A stretch of DNA of 64,000 nt from Morchella semilibera (lineage: Eukaryota > Ascomycota > Pezizomycetes > Pezizales > Morchellaceae), in the NCBI GenBank assembly GCA_009192285.1, contig WBVU01000015.1, positions 1,314,190-1,378,189 of the forward strand, in the 5' to 3' direction. Positions 23,565 through 34,764 of the stretch are shown here, one piece after another (within the stretch, counting starts at the first letter, position 1; every line of letters begins with the position of its first letter). A model generated the notes under the pieces. The model searched no databases. It had not been told where the DNA came from and saw nothing but the letters and a program-made list of their open reading frames with translations. Position numbers and translations under genes: made by a program.

Positions 23565-25600
23565 CTATGTAGTACATGTGCCTCCGTATTTCTATACGCA
23601 CAGTTACAGCAGTTCACATAATACTAGGTCCATAATGGTCTTGCGATACATAGTGGAAATAAAAGGGACTACTCTATTTTTGCAAGTCCCTTGGCTTGAA
23701 CAGCCTAGTGGCGTTTTCATAACCTAATGAGGCTATTATACCCAATGAGTCTAATATTACATAAGAGACCTGTTGTAAGAGACTTGTTGTAATGTTGTAT
23801 CTGATAGAACGCCAGGCAGAATTGCAGCGAAGCACTCGAACCCAGACTGTCTATCTGATACATGTATGTATGGTACTATCTAGATCTAGAATGTATGTGA
23901 GTCCAAGCAGACGTCTTAACCGAACGTCCGGACCATAGTTCGATCCCAGTTGATTTTTGATGGGGCTTGGCGCAGTTTCGGAATGTTGGCGGTCCGTGGA
24001 TAGCTATACCCGTAGTTTCACTTGCAAAACGCTCTCGTTTCAATGGTATGTATATAGAAAGCCCGAAACGGCGAGGCTGGGGTTGTTTCCCCTACAATAT
24101 TTGCTTGCAACGCAGCGTCCAGTTAATATATATTTGCAAGCTCCCAATACCAAAAACAGAAGATATCATTTACACGTAATATATATGGCTCTGGAAGTCT
24201 TAAACTAAGGGGACGGAATGAATTAAAAAAAAAAAAAAAAATGAGACGGGCACAATAGAAACCCTAGCCCTCTTGCCAAGACGCCGTCCTCGCCCACGTC
24301 CACCGTCCCCCATCCCCCAGAGCCATATAAATACCGACGGCCAATCGCAGGCTCCCGAGTTTTAGCTGTATTAGCACGGAGTTATGCAAACCCCCCCCCC
24401 CCCCATCCAAACCGTAATCTGGCCACGAATAACAGCTATGGAGGAGTCTGGGCAGTATTAACGTCTGAGTTTTGAGCGCGCCAGCGCCCGAGATGGCCCA
24501 GATATATTTATATTTAGCCACCTACCCCCGGTGCTATCTGCGCCAGCTATGCCGCCCTGGACACCCAGGAAACCCAAGCTTCCGTGCATCGAACAGAGCT
24601 ATGGCCTTTAATTCTGGGGTACTGGTAAGGGACCTAGTAGTAGACTCCAAATGTTTACCGCAATAAAGGGTTTGGCTTGATAAAGCGCCCGATATGAGTT
24701 AGCTAGGCGAGTACCAAGGCCGGTGTGAAACCTGACGGAGACAACATTGCTTGGGGCACGTTTGGTTGTGTTTTGAAGTTAATTGATGGAAATAGACTTT
24801 AGAGAATTTTCTAACTAAGCTGCATGATATGTAGTCATACATACCCGACTGACGCATCAGTAATTACTGGAATGGTAGTACACACCCTGTTGGGGGGGCA
24901 CGGTTTGTATGCCATGTTTTTAGATTCGGGGAATTCGTGTTATTCTGGAGCCCGCTGCAGATGTACTATGACTATGGGCCATCATGATTGGGGAATTGTC
25001 CAGTTAATTGCGTTCACTAGATCCACAACTTCTTGTTGAATTTATTCCAGTAGACTATACCTAGAGCTAATGGCCGCTGCTTGCAAAAATAGGTTATATA
25101 CTAGTGGCAGATATAATGGCCATGGCAGATCACCAATATATCGACCGCCCTTCAGGTAGCTTCACGCAACGACCGAGTCCCCAGCTAGGTACCTAGCTGC
25201 ACCTAGCTAGCTAGTGGTTATATATAAACAGGCTCGAGCTCCCACGTCTCGAACATCCTCCAACAAACCCACTACCCCCGCCACGCCACCTCCGCCCCGA
25301 GACCGAGTGTCCGAGCCAAAGGACCCTTAGAAGTTAAAGCTATCTATCTATAGCCCGTTGCAATAGGGCCAGCGTAGCACCTCTCTCCGCGCCCTATACA
25401 TAACCAGCCAACTCAAGACTCGACCCAACTGACACTCTCACGCAACCGCGTCGAGACAATGCTTCTCCAGAACCTACCTAGCGGACAAACCACGTACCCA
25501 CGTACCATAGCCAGAACAATGTCTAGTCAATCGGTTAATGGCTGGATACAATTAATGATGTAAACAAACAAAAAAAAAAGTCAATCGATTAATGATCCAG

Positions 25601-25617
25601 TCACACAATATCACTCG
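25601..25617 (-). promoter_or_regulatory. Bipartite motif CGAGTGAY-N5-RTGA
   Basis: CGAGTGAT, spacer ATTGT, GTGA. One of eleven exact matches in the window (see findings). Confidence 0.5.
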
Positions 25618-26747
25618 CAGTCATACTTGGCTGTAGGGAGGGCTGGACGGTGCGAGATTTGGTTAATTGACTGACTACAGGGCAGGAGAGCTGTTTTATA
25701 TATCCATATGAGACAGTCACATATTATACATGTATGCGTGGGGTGTGTACCGGACAAATAGCCCTAGGCACAAAGGTTGGCAATATACTCTACATGCGCT
25801 ACCCATTCCACCGCGGTACCAATGTAGATCGATTGACCAGTGGGCTATCCCGGTCTAACCCAGCGCCCTGCACTAATTGTTGCAAAACGGCGGTTCTCAG
25901 AATATAGATAGGCATGCTATCGGTAAAGAAAGAAAAAGTAGGTTGGGTGATGAAATGTAGCTTCCGAGCCTGGACCTAGTACCCCCAGTATGCATATGTG
26001 TCACGTCACGCCCTGCCAACGACCGAGCCACCCTCAACGCTGGTAACATACTTACACCTATTAAGCCCATGCCAGTAGATCAAGCACCATAACACCTAGT
26101 GCGCACCCCCTCTAGCAAAATAAGCTACCTATGTACCCTCTTTTCTCTTTTTTCCCCTCTTTTTCTTCCTGAATCAAGCTAGTTTATTTCTGGGTTAAGA
26201 GCGTGCAGTCATAGACTATGGCATAAAACCCCTTCCCCTAACGTCAAAAAACAAACATACGTCCCCAAAAAACAAAAACACAAAATCCCAAAAACGCAAA
26301 GAAAAATAGATCCAAGCATTGTAGAGAAGAAAGCAAAACACAGAACTACGGGGGAAAAAGGGGGGGGGGGGGGTAATGAGGACAACATGTATCCCCTTGA
26401 GTCTCTTCCCGGGGTCGTGTGCCTCTTATGAAGGCTTCGCTAGGTAGTCGTAGATAGTAATAGAGTGGTTCGAGGGTGGGGGGGGGGGTGCTTTAGACCG
26501 TGTCCATGGGGGAGACTTCGCAGCAGTTCTCCATGGGCCATTTTGCTCCCGGGCAGGAGCAACTGTAGTGAATGGCCAATTAAAGTAATACTGGGAACAT
26601 GCAAATATATCTATAAAACGATACCACTGATTACCCACCAGCCAGACGAGCAAAGTTGCGCTCTGGGTCTGTTGGACAAGCATTTCAACCCCCAACCACG
26701 TATAGATAACAACCCAGTTCAATTGACCCGTAACGCCACAGGCCGAT

Positions 26748-26764
26748 CGAGTGACATCTCATGA
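26748..26764 (+). promoter_or_regulatory. Bipartite motif CGAGTGAY-N5-RTGA
   Basis: CGAGTGAC, spacer ATCTC, ATGA. Confidence 0.5.
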
Positions 26765-27003
26765 CTACGCCCCCTTATCTTTACGGGGGCCGGGATGAAG
26801 GGCGCGCAAATACTTAGCTAGCTGCAGTCGTTGTCGTAGCTATAGATTATGTTCATGCATAGTCGAAGCTTTACTTATTGGCCAATATATAACATTAACG
26901 ACCCTGCATAATTCGACCCGGGAAGGGGGTTATACAAACCAACCACATGCAAGCTCTAGTCGTAGGCCATAGATCTTAACCCCTACGCCATTACTTGCAA
27001 TTG

Positions 27004-27096
27004 AAGAATTGGCCATGCATGAGATCAAAATTGCTATCTACGCCCTTCATCCAATCGTGGAGGTAATCCCTGGCCGGAGATAGCCAATTTTTCAGC
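27004..27096. mobile_element. MITE-like element, family M copy 1
   Basis: Aligns with the reverse complement of 27842-27948 through AATTGGCCATGCAT, GATCAAAA, CTACGCC and GGTAATCCCTGGCCGGAG. Ends GAATTGGC and GCCAATTTTTC are short inverted repeats. Confidence 0.65.
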
Positions 27097-27394
27097 ACAG
27101 CACCGAAAGCTACCTATGCTTGATCAGCTCTGGGACGCCACGCTGGGACCCAACAACGCTTCGATCCACACCCGGTTACTCGCGGCAGCGCAGGTAAGTA
27201 GTACCAGACAATGCGATCCCTCGGCACCCATTGGCCCAGGGATCCTTACTAACTAATCGCCCCATGCCCCGCGTATATATCCCTGACTTCTACAGTACTA
27301 CTGTGAGCATGCAACCAGTTTCACAATTGTGCACCACCTATATCCCATTACCAGCACAGCGCCTAACCACGCGTGTTACTGCCCCGATCGACCC

Positions 27395-27465
27395 CCATCG
27401 CCAAGCCAAGCCGGGCCAAGCCAAGGCCTCCGAATCATGAAACAGCACTCGCACCGACGACTTGC
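27395..27465 (+). repeat. Direct duplication, copy 1
   Basis: AAGCCAAGCC-rich stretch followed by AATCATGAAACAGCACTCGC, matching 28300-28360 in the same orientation. Confidence 0.5.
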
Positions 27466-27841
27466 GGGGGTTGGCTGTGGGTGCATACGTAACGCCCGTA
27501 TGGCCAAATCAAACAACGGACTCTTGGGTTGCGCTATCATGCTGACCACCCTCAAGAAGTCAATTTGTGTGGCTGGCAGATCCTCACTTCAAATAACGGA
27601 TCCCAAATACAAATCTAACCCCCGGATCGTCAACTGGGGGGGATAGTAGCCAGGCCCAGCTGAACCCATCGGGCTAGGCTTTGGATATGTAGGGCCAATA
27701 TCCACGCGGTAAAGCACATATAATATGCCTGGTATATGTCAGCCACCAAGATTACCGGACTAGCCGTGGCATTCCGGGGTCAAACAATTGAAAGACACCC
27801 GCAGGCTATTATGCAAGAACCGGCGCACACCACCGCAAAAG

Positions 27842-27948
27842 CTCGAGAAATTGGCTATCTCCGGCCAGGGATTACCGATTGGTTGAAAGGCGTAGGTCAG
27901 GTTTGCTTATAGTAGTTTTGATCTTGTATGCATGGCCAATTTTTCGAG
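27842..27948. mobile_element. MITE-like element, family M copy 2 (inverted)
   Basis: Ends CTCGAGAAATTGGCTAT and GGCCAATTTTTCGAG are inverted repeats. Opposite orientation to 27004-27096, about 750 bp away. Confidence 0.65.
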
Positions 27949-28299
27949 TAATGGTCTCCTTAAGCATGTGCATCGCTATATACATGTATCCACGCAACGC
28001 CCCACTCCAGCCGACGGAACCTGTAGCGGAGTGTTGGTAGGTAGGTGGGTGGTCTACATAACGCGGTATATAGAGACGGTAGTACCTTAACTTTGTGTAG
28101 CAGCACTACTTACGTATAGCTAGCTAGTACAGTATGCTGCGGCCGAAAATATCAAGGCTGGACAGGACAGTATGCGGTACGTTCATATCGATCTCGGGGG
28201 GTGCGGAAACCAGAGAACGTCCTAGCCTACAGGCCGAGAAAACTTTTTTTTTTGAGAAAAAACCGTTAACCACCACCAACCGGCCTAATCTAAGCCTAA

Positions 28300-28362
28300 T
28301 TAAGCCAGCCAAGCCAAGCCAAGCCAAACACCGATCATGAGACAGCACTCGCCCACCCGACT
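28300..28362 (+). repeat. Direct duplication, copy 2
   Basis: (AAGCC)n followed by GATCATGAGACAGCACTCGC, a diverged copy of 27395-27465. Confidence 0.5.
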
Positions 28363-28480
28363 GGTTATCTCGCCGAGTATTTATCCCATACTACAGTAAC
28401 TTAGCTTGCTAGAGTAGAGTGGAGCACCAGAGGTAGGTACATTACACCCCGCCATACACCTCGCCATGCACGGGGCCACA

Positions 28481-28875
28481 ACTCTCTGTCCTGTCCTGTC
28501 CTGTCCTGCCAGGTTCTCTACCCCCAGACCCAGACCCAGAACCAGGACCCAGACCCAGACCCAGAATCCAGAACCCAGACCCCAGAACCCAGAACCCCAG
28601 AACTCCAGTCCCGCCCGCCAACAACACCCCCACAACCAACGGCTGCTACATTTTTCTTCTCCAAAAGTGCACTTTTCTTTCTTTCTTTTGGGGGGGGTGG
28701 TCTGTCATTACCGTGTGTAGAGTACAGTACCACGCTGCACTGCACTGCACTGCACGCAGGGTCCGGGGAGGTTCCGTGGTTACACGTGCTCGCGGTGTTA
28801 CATGTATGTATGGTGTATGGTGTATGTATGGATGTATGGATGGATGTATGGATGGATGTATGGATGTATGGAGAG
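28481..28875 (+). repeat. Mosaic of different short tandem repeats
   Basis: Successive tracts of TCCTG, CAGACC/CAGAACC, CTGCA, GGATGTAT and GAGAG lie within 400 bp, downstream of the phosphate transporter gene. No coding potential. Confidence 0.75.
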
Positions 28876-29248
28876 GAGAGGAGAGGGAGGCACGCGACAC
28901 TGACAGACAGAACGTGCGTGCGTCTCGGGCCCGGGTCCGCTACGTTACATGTAATTTCATCGATACTCTACTCTACGGCGATGTCAATGTACATATGTAG
29001 CTAATACACATACACCCACTCTTCACCGCAAAAAAGGAAATTCGTAACACACCAAAAAGCAGACATCACCAACCAATTTATTGCTCTCGTCACAGAGAAG
29101 AAGAAGGGCCGTTCAAAAACCGCTACTACTAAACAGTACAGGAAAGAAAAGAAAAGAAAAGAAAACCCCGTTATATAGAAAACAAAAGACAGAGTAATTA
29201 CAAAACAATCATTGACGTCGGGAACCATCTAATAGCGACATAACAAAA

Positions 29249-31199
29249 TCAAGCAGACTCCTTCCCGGCAGCAGACGACGACGGTATCGGGGCTGCGCCC
29301 GCGAGCGCCTTCTCCTCGCTTGCGATTCCCTCGCCGTAGAGCTCCTCGCAGAGTTCTTCGAGCGTCTTGCGTTTCTGTAGTCATCGTAGTCAGTAATCGT
29401 GTCACGGTAGCAGTTTGGATGGGGAGACATACCGATTCAGGGATCAAAAGGGTCGTAAAGATGCCCGCAAACATGAAGGCGGCAAAGATCTGCATGACAT
29501 GGTTCAGCCACGGGGAAGCGTTCGTGGCTGTCGCGCCGCGCGTCCTCAGCGGCCCAATAAGCACCTGCGCGATGATGGCGCCGACCTTTCCGCTCGCGGC
29601 CGAGATGCCGTGGGAGGTGGATCTGTAGCGGGTGGGGAAGACCTCTCCGGGCACCAGGAAGGTTGTGGCGTTGGGCCCAAAGTTGAAGAAGAACTGGCAG
29701 AGCACGTAGAGCGCCAGCAGGCCCGACGAGGAGATGCTGTGGAAGGCGAAGCCGATGACGCAGAAGAGGATGGTGAGGATGACGAAGCCGCCGAGCTGGA
29801 TGGGCTTTCGGCCGATGGTGTCGACGGTGAAGACGGTGACCCAGTATCCGGGGATTGCGCCGGCGCACACGAGGATCAGGTTCCCGACGGCGTTGTTGTA
29901 GAGCTTCTGGTACACGTTGTCCTTGGCCGAGTATCCGATTTCTGCGAGGATGATTGATGTGTTGAGACCCAGTCCGTAGAAGGCGACGTCGAGGAGGAAC
30001 CAGGAGCCCGCGGTACCAATGAGGATCTTTCCGAACCTCCACTGACCGTAGTGCCTGCAGAAATCTGACCAGGATGCCTTGGGGACCTCGAGCTGCGTGC
30101 GGGCCTGCATGGTCTCGACGCGGCGGATCTCGTCAACGTCACCGGAAGGCTTGCCGTTGAGGTATGCGCCAACATCGGCGTCGGCCTGCTCGACATCGCG
30201 CGCAACGTCGAAGGTGTAGCGCGGGGTCTCGGGGATGGTGAGACGATAGTAGAGGGCGATGCATCCGGGAACGGCGCCGAAGCCGATGATGATACGCCAC
30301 ATGCGGTCGAGGGCGGTCTTGCAGGCAGGGCCGCACTCGCTGGCGTGGTTGGCGCCGATGGTCTGGGACTTGAAGGCGACTGTCACGATTAGAGCCATTA
30401 GGGCCGCGCCGAGCTGACCGATACCCTGCATGGCGAAGACGGCGCCCATCATGGCACCACGCCATTTTGTTGTCGCGAATCTGCAGTGTTTTGTTAGCGG
30501 GCAGTTTGTGGTAATGATCGTGGTTGTAACTTACTCGGCAGTGATGATTGATGACAGGGGATAGTCTCCTCCGATACCAATTCCCATAATGACACGCCAG
30601 AAGACGAGGATGCCGACAATGTGCATGGAGGGCGATTCCGATGACAATGCTTGTGCCAGAGTAGTCGCGATGATGATCATGAGTTCGAGTCCGTACATCT
30701 TCTTACGGCCCACCACATCGGCAAGCCATCCAAAGAGGAGCTGCCCGATGACCGTACCGCCCGAGGTGGAGACTTTGATTGCCGTATCGGAGGACGAGGG
30801 GATCGAGCCATTCTGCCAGTATACCAGTCCCAGCATACCAGTGACCAAGTTGATGGCGAAAATCTAGAAAGAGAGCGTATGAGCATGGGTGTTTTCCCTT
30901 AGTAGCTGTACCTGCAGTAGAAAAGACATACATCATAGGCATCAGTGAAGAAGCCAATACCAGCCACAATCACAGCGCGCACATGGTACCATCCAAAGGG
31001 GGCCTTGTCAATCTCGGCGAGAGCCAAGCGACGCCTCTCGTTCGGGTCCTTTACGGCATGTCAGCAAACCCTACTATAACCTCATCTGTGACAGGGAACT
31101 CACAGCGATGTGCGCAAAGTCGTTATGAAAGTTGTGGAACGCCGCGTTTCCACCAACAGTCTTGTGCACCGGGGCAGTGGGTACAGGGGCGCTCGCCAT
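29249..31199 (-). CDS. PHO84: High-affinity inorganic phosphate:H+ symporter, PHO84 family (MFS)
   Basis: Imports phosphate with protons across the plasma membrane. Exons: 31199-31104, 31048-30932, 30863-30535, 30480-29433 and 29374-29249, giving 571 residues, the normal family length. Introns are 54-68 nt and all junction phases agree. Visible signatures: WYHVRAVIVAGIGFFTDAYD at the end of exon 2 (first helix), the MFS loop GWLADVVGRKK, GIGIGGDYPLSSIITAEFATTKWRGA (family hallmark around residues 170-190), AMQGIGQLGAA, and GSWFLLDVAFYGLGLN in the seventh helix. These contain the Asp, Tyr, Gln and Trp residues that bind phosphate in the crystal structure of the Piriformospora indica transporter. 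A long hydrophilic central loop follows helix six. The C-terminus reads PESKRKTLEELCEELYGE and only appears when the last intron (29375-29432) is removed. CACGTG lies 58 bp upstream of the ATG, as expected for PHO4/NUC-1-type control. No defects seen. Confidence 0.95.
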
Positions 31200-31256
31200 T
31201 GTACAGGATATCTTCAATTGACCTGTTAGCCCAGAACTCGTCTCTCGTGTCCACCC

Positions 31257-31262
31257 CACGTG
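31257..31262. promoter_or_regulatory. CACGTG E-box upstream of the phosphate transporter
   Basis: A palindromic CACGTG lies 58 bp upstream of the transporter ATG at 31199. It is the core site of the bHLH phosphate regulators PHO4 (yeast) and NUC-1 (Neurospora). Its function here is inferred from motif and context; it could also fall in the 5' UTR. Confidence 0.5.
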
Positions 31263-31596
31263 TGTGTGTGGGGAGTGTCATGCTATGCGGTTCCATCCCC
31301 CGCGCACGCACTATCCGTTCATCTAAAGTCTTGTCGTTTTTCCCTCTTTCCATCTAAAAACTGCCATTCTTGGGGGAAGACGAAGGGGGGAGCTTCCACA
31401 AACCTTTGCTTGGTATTCTGGGCAAAAGCTTGTCCACTAAAAAAAAAAACACTCTACAGGCACAGTCATAGTTAGAACATGTAACAATTTCGATCCCAAG
31501 AACATTGGCACAGTGTTGGCGTTCCATCCCGCAGAGCCAAGCAGTCTGAGATTAAAGAGTGAAGGAAAAGCTTACGGGAGAGCCTATCAACCAGGG

Positions 31597-31602
31597 CACG
31601 TT
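31597..31602 (+). promoter_or_regulatory. CACGTT, possible second low-affinity PHO4-type site
   Basis: CACGTT is the weaker PHO4 site variant known from yeast PHO promoters. It lies about 400 bp upstream of the phosphate transporter start. The motif is short, so chance occurrence is possible. Confidence 0.25.
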
Positions 31603-32825
31603 TCCTCTCACGATGGCAGAAAGGGTAAAAAAAAAAAAAAGGCCAAGTTCTCTTGGAAAGTCTTGAGGAGGAGGAGGGGGGGGGTATGCGTGCTGAGTGC
31701 GGGAGGGTACAGTCTATTTATCCATACGCTGCCCGCGCCTCTGCTCTTCTGAAAGACCACACCCCCGAGGGACGTTGTAGGTAGACACTACCGCCGTTAC
31801 GTTAACTGACTGGGTCAGATACGGACGCCCGTCCCAAACAGGGAAAACCTCCCCCCCCAACCACCCCCCACCTCACTTCCGAACCCTTGAGTTTTAACTT
31901 TGTTAACAGCTCCATCCAACACGATTTTTTTACTCACCATTGGAGGGGCGAGGAAGGTATTACAGGATGGGATGGATCTACGAGACAAATGCTCCAACCT
32001 ACACGCGGTTTGGAGCTGACGGAGGTTTCGAGGCCGTCCCCACCCCTCGGGGTGAGACAATGGCCAATCGACACGAAGCAATGACCCTCCATCCCAGGCA
32101 TACGGGTACTTAAACGCTCACCACCAGGATCTGATCTGAAGCATCCAACGTCTGTTTGGTTTATCGAGGTTTATTTCATATTTTTTTTTTCGGTGGATAA
32201 AAAAGAGCTAGCTCGTTGCAGGGAATAACAGGAGGTTGAACGGGAGACCCAATCAAAGACACAGGATCGCCCACGGGGGGCTACGGGGGTGCTCCGCACT
32301 TTCGTACCTACCCTTGGTGTGTGTGTGGCTTTCCGATCTGGAAGGAGCGCGGACTTGTGTGGCTTGCTCGCGTTTTCCTCGTCTTGGCCAAGAGTTTGTC
32401 TCGATTGATATATGCATACACAGACACAGATGGAGCTCTTGGTAGCTAAGGCTTCAGGAGTCGAGTTTTTCTGGGCAGCAGATGTATGTGTATATATCTA
32501 TCTATCTATCCATTCTTCTTCCTCTTCTGCTTCTTTGCTGAAGAAACCCCCCTCCAAAAAAAGAACTGACTGACATGTGCGCTAAGTACAGTACATACAG
32601 TCCACGCCTTGATCGCGGACGTCTCCGAGGCACCACCCCACTAAGCAGAATTTCCTGCCTGCAAGCAAACAAGATCGATCCAGGCCTTTTTCCTTTTTTT
32701 CCAAAGCCGTGGTTCCGCAATGGCAATTGCGCTCTTTCCCACCCACGGGTCCTCCCAATTGGCCGGCGAGGACCGCAGCGTACCCTACATACAGACGAAT
32801 TCAATCACTATATCAGAAAGAACGT

Positions 32826-32851
32826 AAAAAAAAAAAAAAAAAAAAAAAAAA
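32826..32851 (+). repeat. Poly-A tract, 26 nt
   Basis: Uninterrupted run of A. I looked for a flanking target duplication that would mark a retroposon and found none. Confidence 0.9.
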
Positions 32852-33789
32852 TTCCGGTAACTGCGGAAGCATCATACATATCTACATATCTCACATCACT
32901 CCCAAAGATCTGCCTGCCACAGCCGAGCCTCACCAGTCTGCGATTATCAAACTTCTCGTCTGATCGAGCGCACATCGCCCCGAGCGGCCCATTTTCTACG
33001 GACAGGCTGATTGTTGCTGTGCTGCCTCGGTACGCGCTGCGTGGTGGAGGTGTAGGAAGACTACAACGTTACATGGAGCTCGCCTAACAGCATCGCCCCA
33101 GAGTAAAGTATATACCTCTCGTTAACGAAAAACGACCCCCCGTCAACGCCATCCCGAAAAAGTAAAAGTAAACTTCAAGACCAGTCGAATCAGACCAACC
33201 ACAGCCTGCACGTGCGTCGCACACAATTAACCTCTCTCTGCGCGGTGAGTTTAAAACGCCGCCACTCTGGAACTCGTTACATAACCATCCCCCCCCCCCC
33301 CCCCCCCACGCCACCAGCAGCAGCAGCCCTAACCCAGCACAGCCGGAAGAGAGAAAAAAAAAAAATGCAAGCGACGGGTATCGACCCTATCCCTGGCGGC
33401 AAGTGACAGTCCTGCTGAAGAGAGGATCAGGATCAGGCCATCAGCATCGATATTTGAACCTGGTACTACTACTGTGTACTCTCTCCATACAGAACCTTGC
33501 TTCTTCGCACGCTTTTTATCACCCGACAGCTATGGGTGGGTAGCTTCAAGTCGACCCGAGTATCTCCGCTCCGGTGAGCCCAAGACTATGTGGAACGGCG
33601 CTAGAAGAACCATGGAAGAAAGAAGGTTCCGCTCAGCTGTGCGTGCGGAAAAGCTTTAAAACCCTGCTAGCCAAAACAGCGCGGGTGCTGGGTCATGTAT
33701 TGTCACTCGTGTCGATTCAATTGCGTAGTAGGCGTGGGTACTTGTATATAAATAATAGGACCCCAACCACGCCGTTGCGTCTATGTATG

Positions 33790-33816
33790 CCACCACCACC
33801 ACCACCACCACCACCG
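33790..33816 (+). repeat. (CAC)n microsatellite
   Basis: Nine near-perfect CAC units in the region upstream of COG5. Confidence 0.9.
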
Positions 33817-33914
33817 CTACAGACGTGATGTGATGTGACTACAGGTGGTGGTTTCTCCGTGTTTGTAGTATGTACCTTGGGCATTTCACTCAGCGCTATC
33901 TACACATCATGAAA

Positions 33915-33931
33915 TCACCGACCGTCACTCG
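33915..33931 (-). promoter_or_regulatory. Bipartite motif CGAGTGAY-N5-RTGA
   Basis: CGAGTGAC, spacer GGTCG, GTGA; 834 bp upstream of the COG5 start. Confidence 0.5.
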
Positions 33932-34527
33932 GACCCACCCACCCACCACCCACCCAAGAACCAAACACCACCAGTGACGTACCTACCTAAAGTATGTACC
34001 TTAACCTATGTACCCCCCCCCCCCCCCGCGTGGCAAACACGAGTCGTCATCCCGCGTAATTCCCAGCTGCTTGCGCAACGGGAGCGATCGACAGGCGCAC
34101 GATCGCCCGCTCGGAGGATAACGCAAGGCGGCGGCTAGAGTACAGTTTTGTTCTTGGCAGTGCAGTGGCGGCGCTGATCGGTGCGCGAAGGGGTGGTTGC
34201 GCCGGTCGGCTGCGGCCCTCAATGGGGCATGTCGGGCGAGGGTAGGTTGTAGAGTGAGGTACGGAACCTTGATTCGTGGGTTGGCGGCTGCCAATCGGAC
34301 GTTGTCTGCGAGGGGTAACCGTTGGAGGGGTTAGAATAAGGGTGGTGTTTCAGGTCGGTGCACTGGTTGAGTGGAAGGGAACCCTAACCCTGGTTGTTTT
34401 GTTATGGGATGGAGTGGATGGATGGTGTGGGGTGCGTGTATGTAGACGTGGGAGTGGTTCTAGAAGAAGGGACTCGTAGATAGAACAACAATAATTAAGA
34501 ATGTGTATATAGTCGAGCGATAATCTA

Positions 34528-34544
34528 TCACGGGCCATCACTCG
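34528..34544 (-). promoter_or_regulatory. Bipartite motif CGAGTGAY-N5-RTGA, COG5 upstream region
   Basis: CGAGTGAT, spacer GGCCC, GTGA; 221 bp upstream of the COG5 ATG, the only copy at promoter distance from a recognised gene. Confidence 0.5.
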
Positions 34545-34764
34545 GTGTGCGCACTGTTTTAATTGCAGGGTGTCCTCGGTATGCGTGCTGCCGGTGTGGG
34601 GGGTTTATTGTATCCCCACCCCCACACCCGGCTGTGGCTGTCTTGGCGTTCTAATCTCTTGACATCGGCACTCGGACCAGGTCTTGATACTCACGATATA
34701 CAGATCAGACATTCACGGATTCACACTCACGGATTCACACTCAGGTACACAGTTCAATTCAGAC

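Larger units (their letters stand above)
15330..29000. other. Repeat-rich gene desert
   Basis: Contains most MITE-like elements of the window, dense TACATGTA sites between 18.0 and 28.0 kb, poly-C (about 24390), poly-G (about 26360) and an A18 run (24224). I see no protein gene. Confidence 0.6.
31640..34520. other. Intergenic region between the divergent phosphate transporter and COG5 genes
   Basis: Simple repeats, poly-A (32826) and two long poly-C runs (near 33290 and 34013). Presumed to hold both promoters; no gene supported. Confidence 0.5.

Noticed and set aside
23822-23950. Possible tRNA-Leu-like gene on the minus strand (GTTAAGACGTCTGCTTGGACTC, GGGTTCGAG)
   Set aside because: The A-box region is poor, T and acceptor stems do not pair, and about 60 bp of unrelated sequence separates the boxes. 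At most a decayed tRNA-like fragment.
15330-29000. Repeat-induced point mutation as the cause of the AT-rich desert
   Set aside because: No duplicated long element is available to compare for C-to-T changes, and TpA dominance alone, given the TACATGTA excess, is not evidence.
29415-30205. Long open frames opposite or out of frame with the phosphate transporter
   Set aside because: Shadows of a GC-rich coding exon.
32575-33087. 170-residue open frame between the phosphate transporter and COG5
   Set aside because: It runs through a poly-A tract (poly-Lys) and low-complexity DNA with no domain or splice support.
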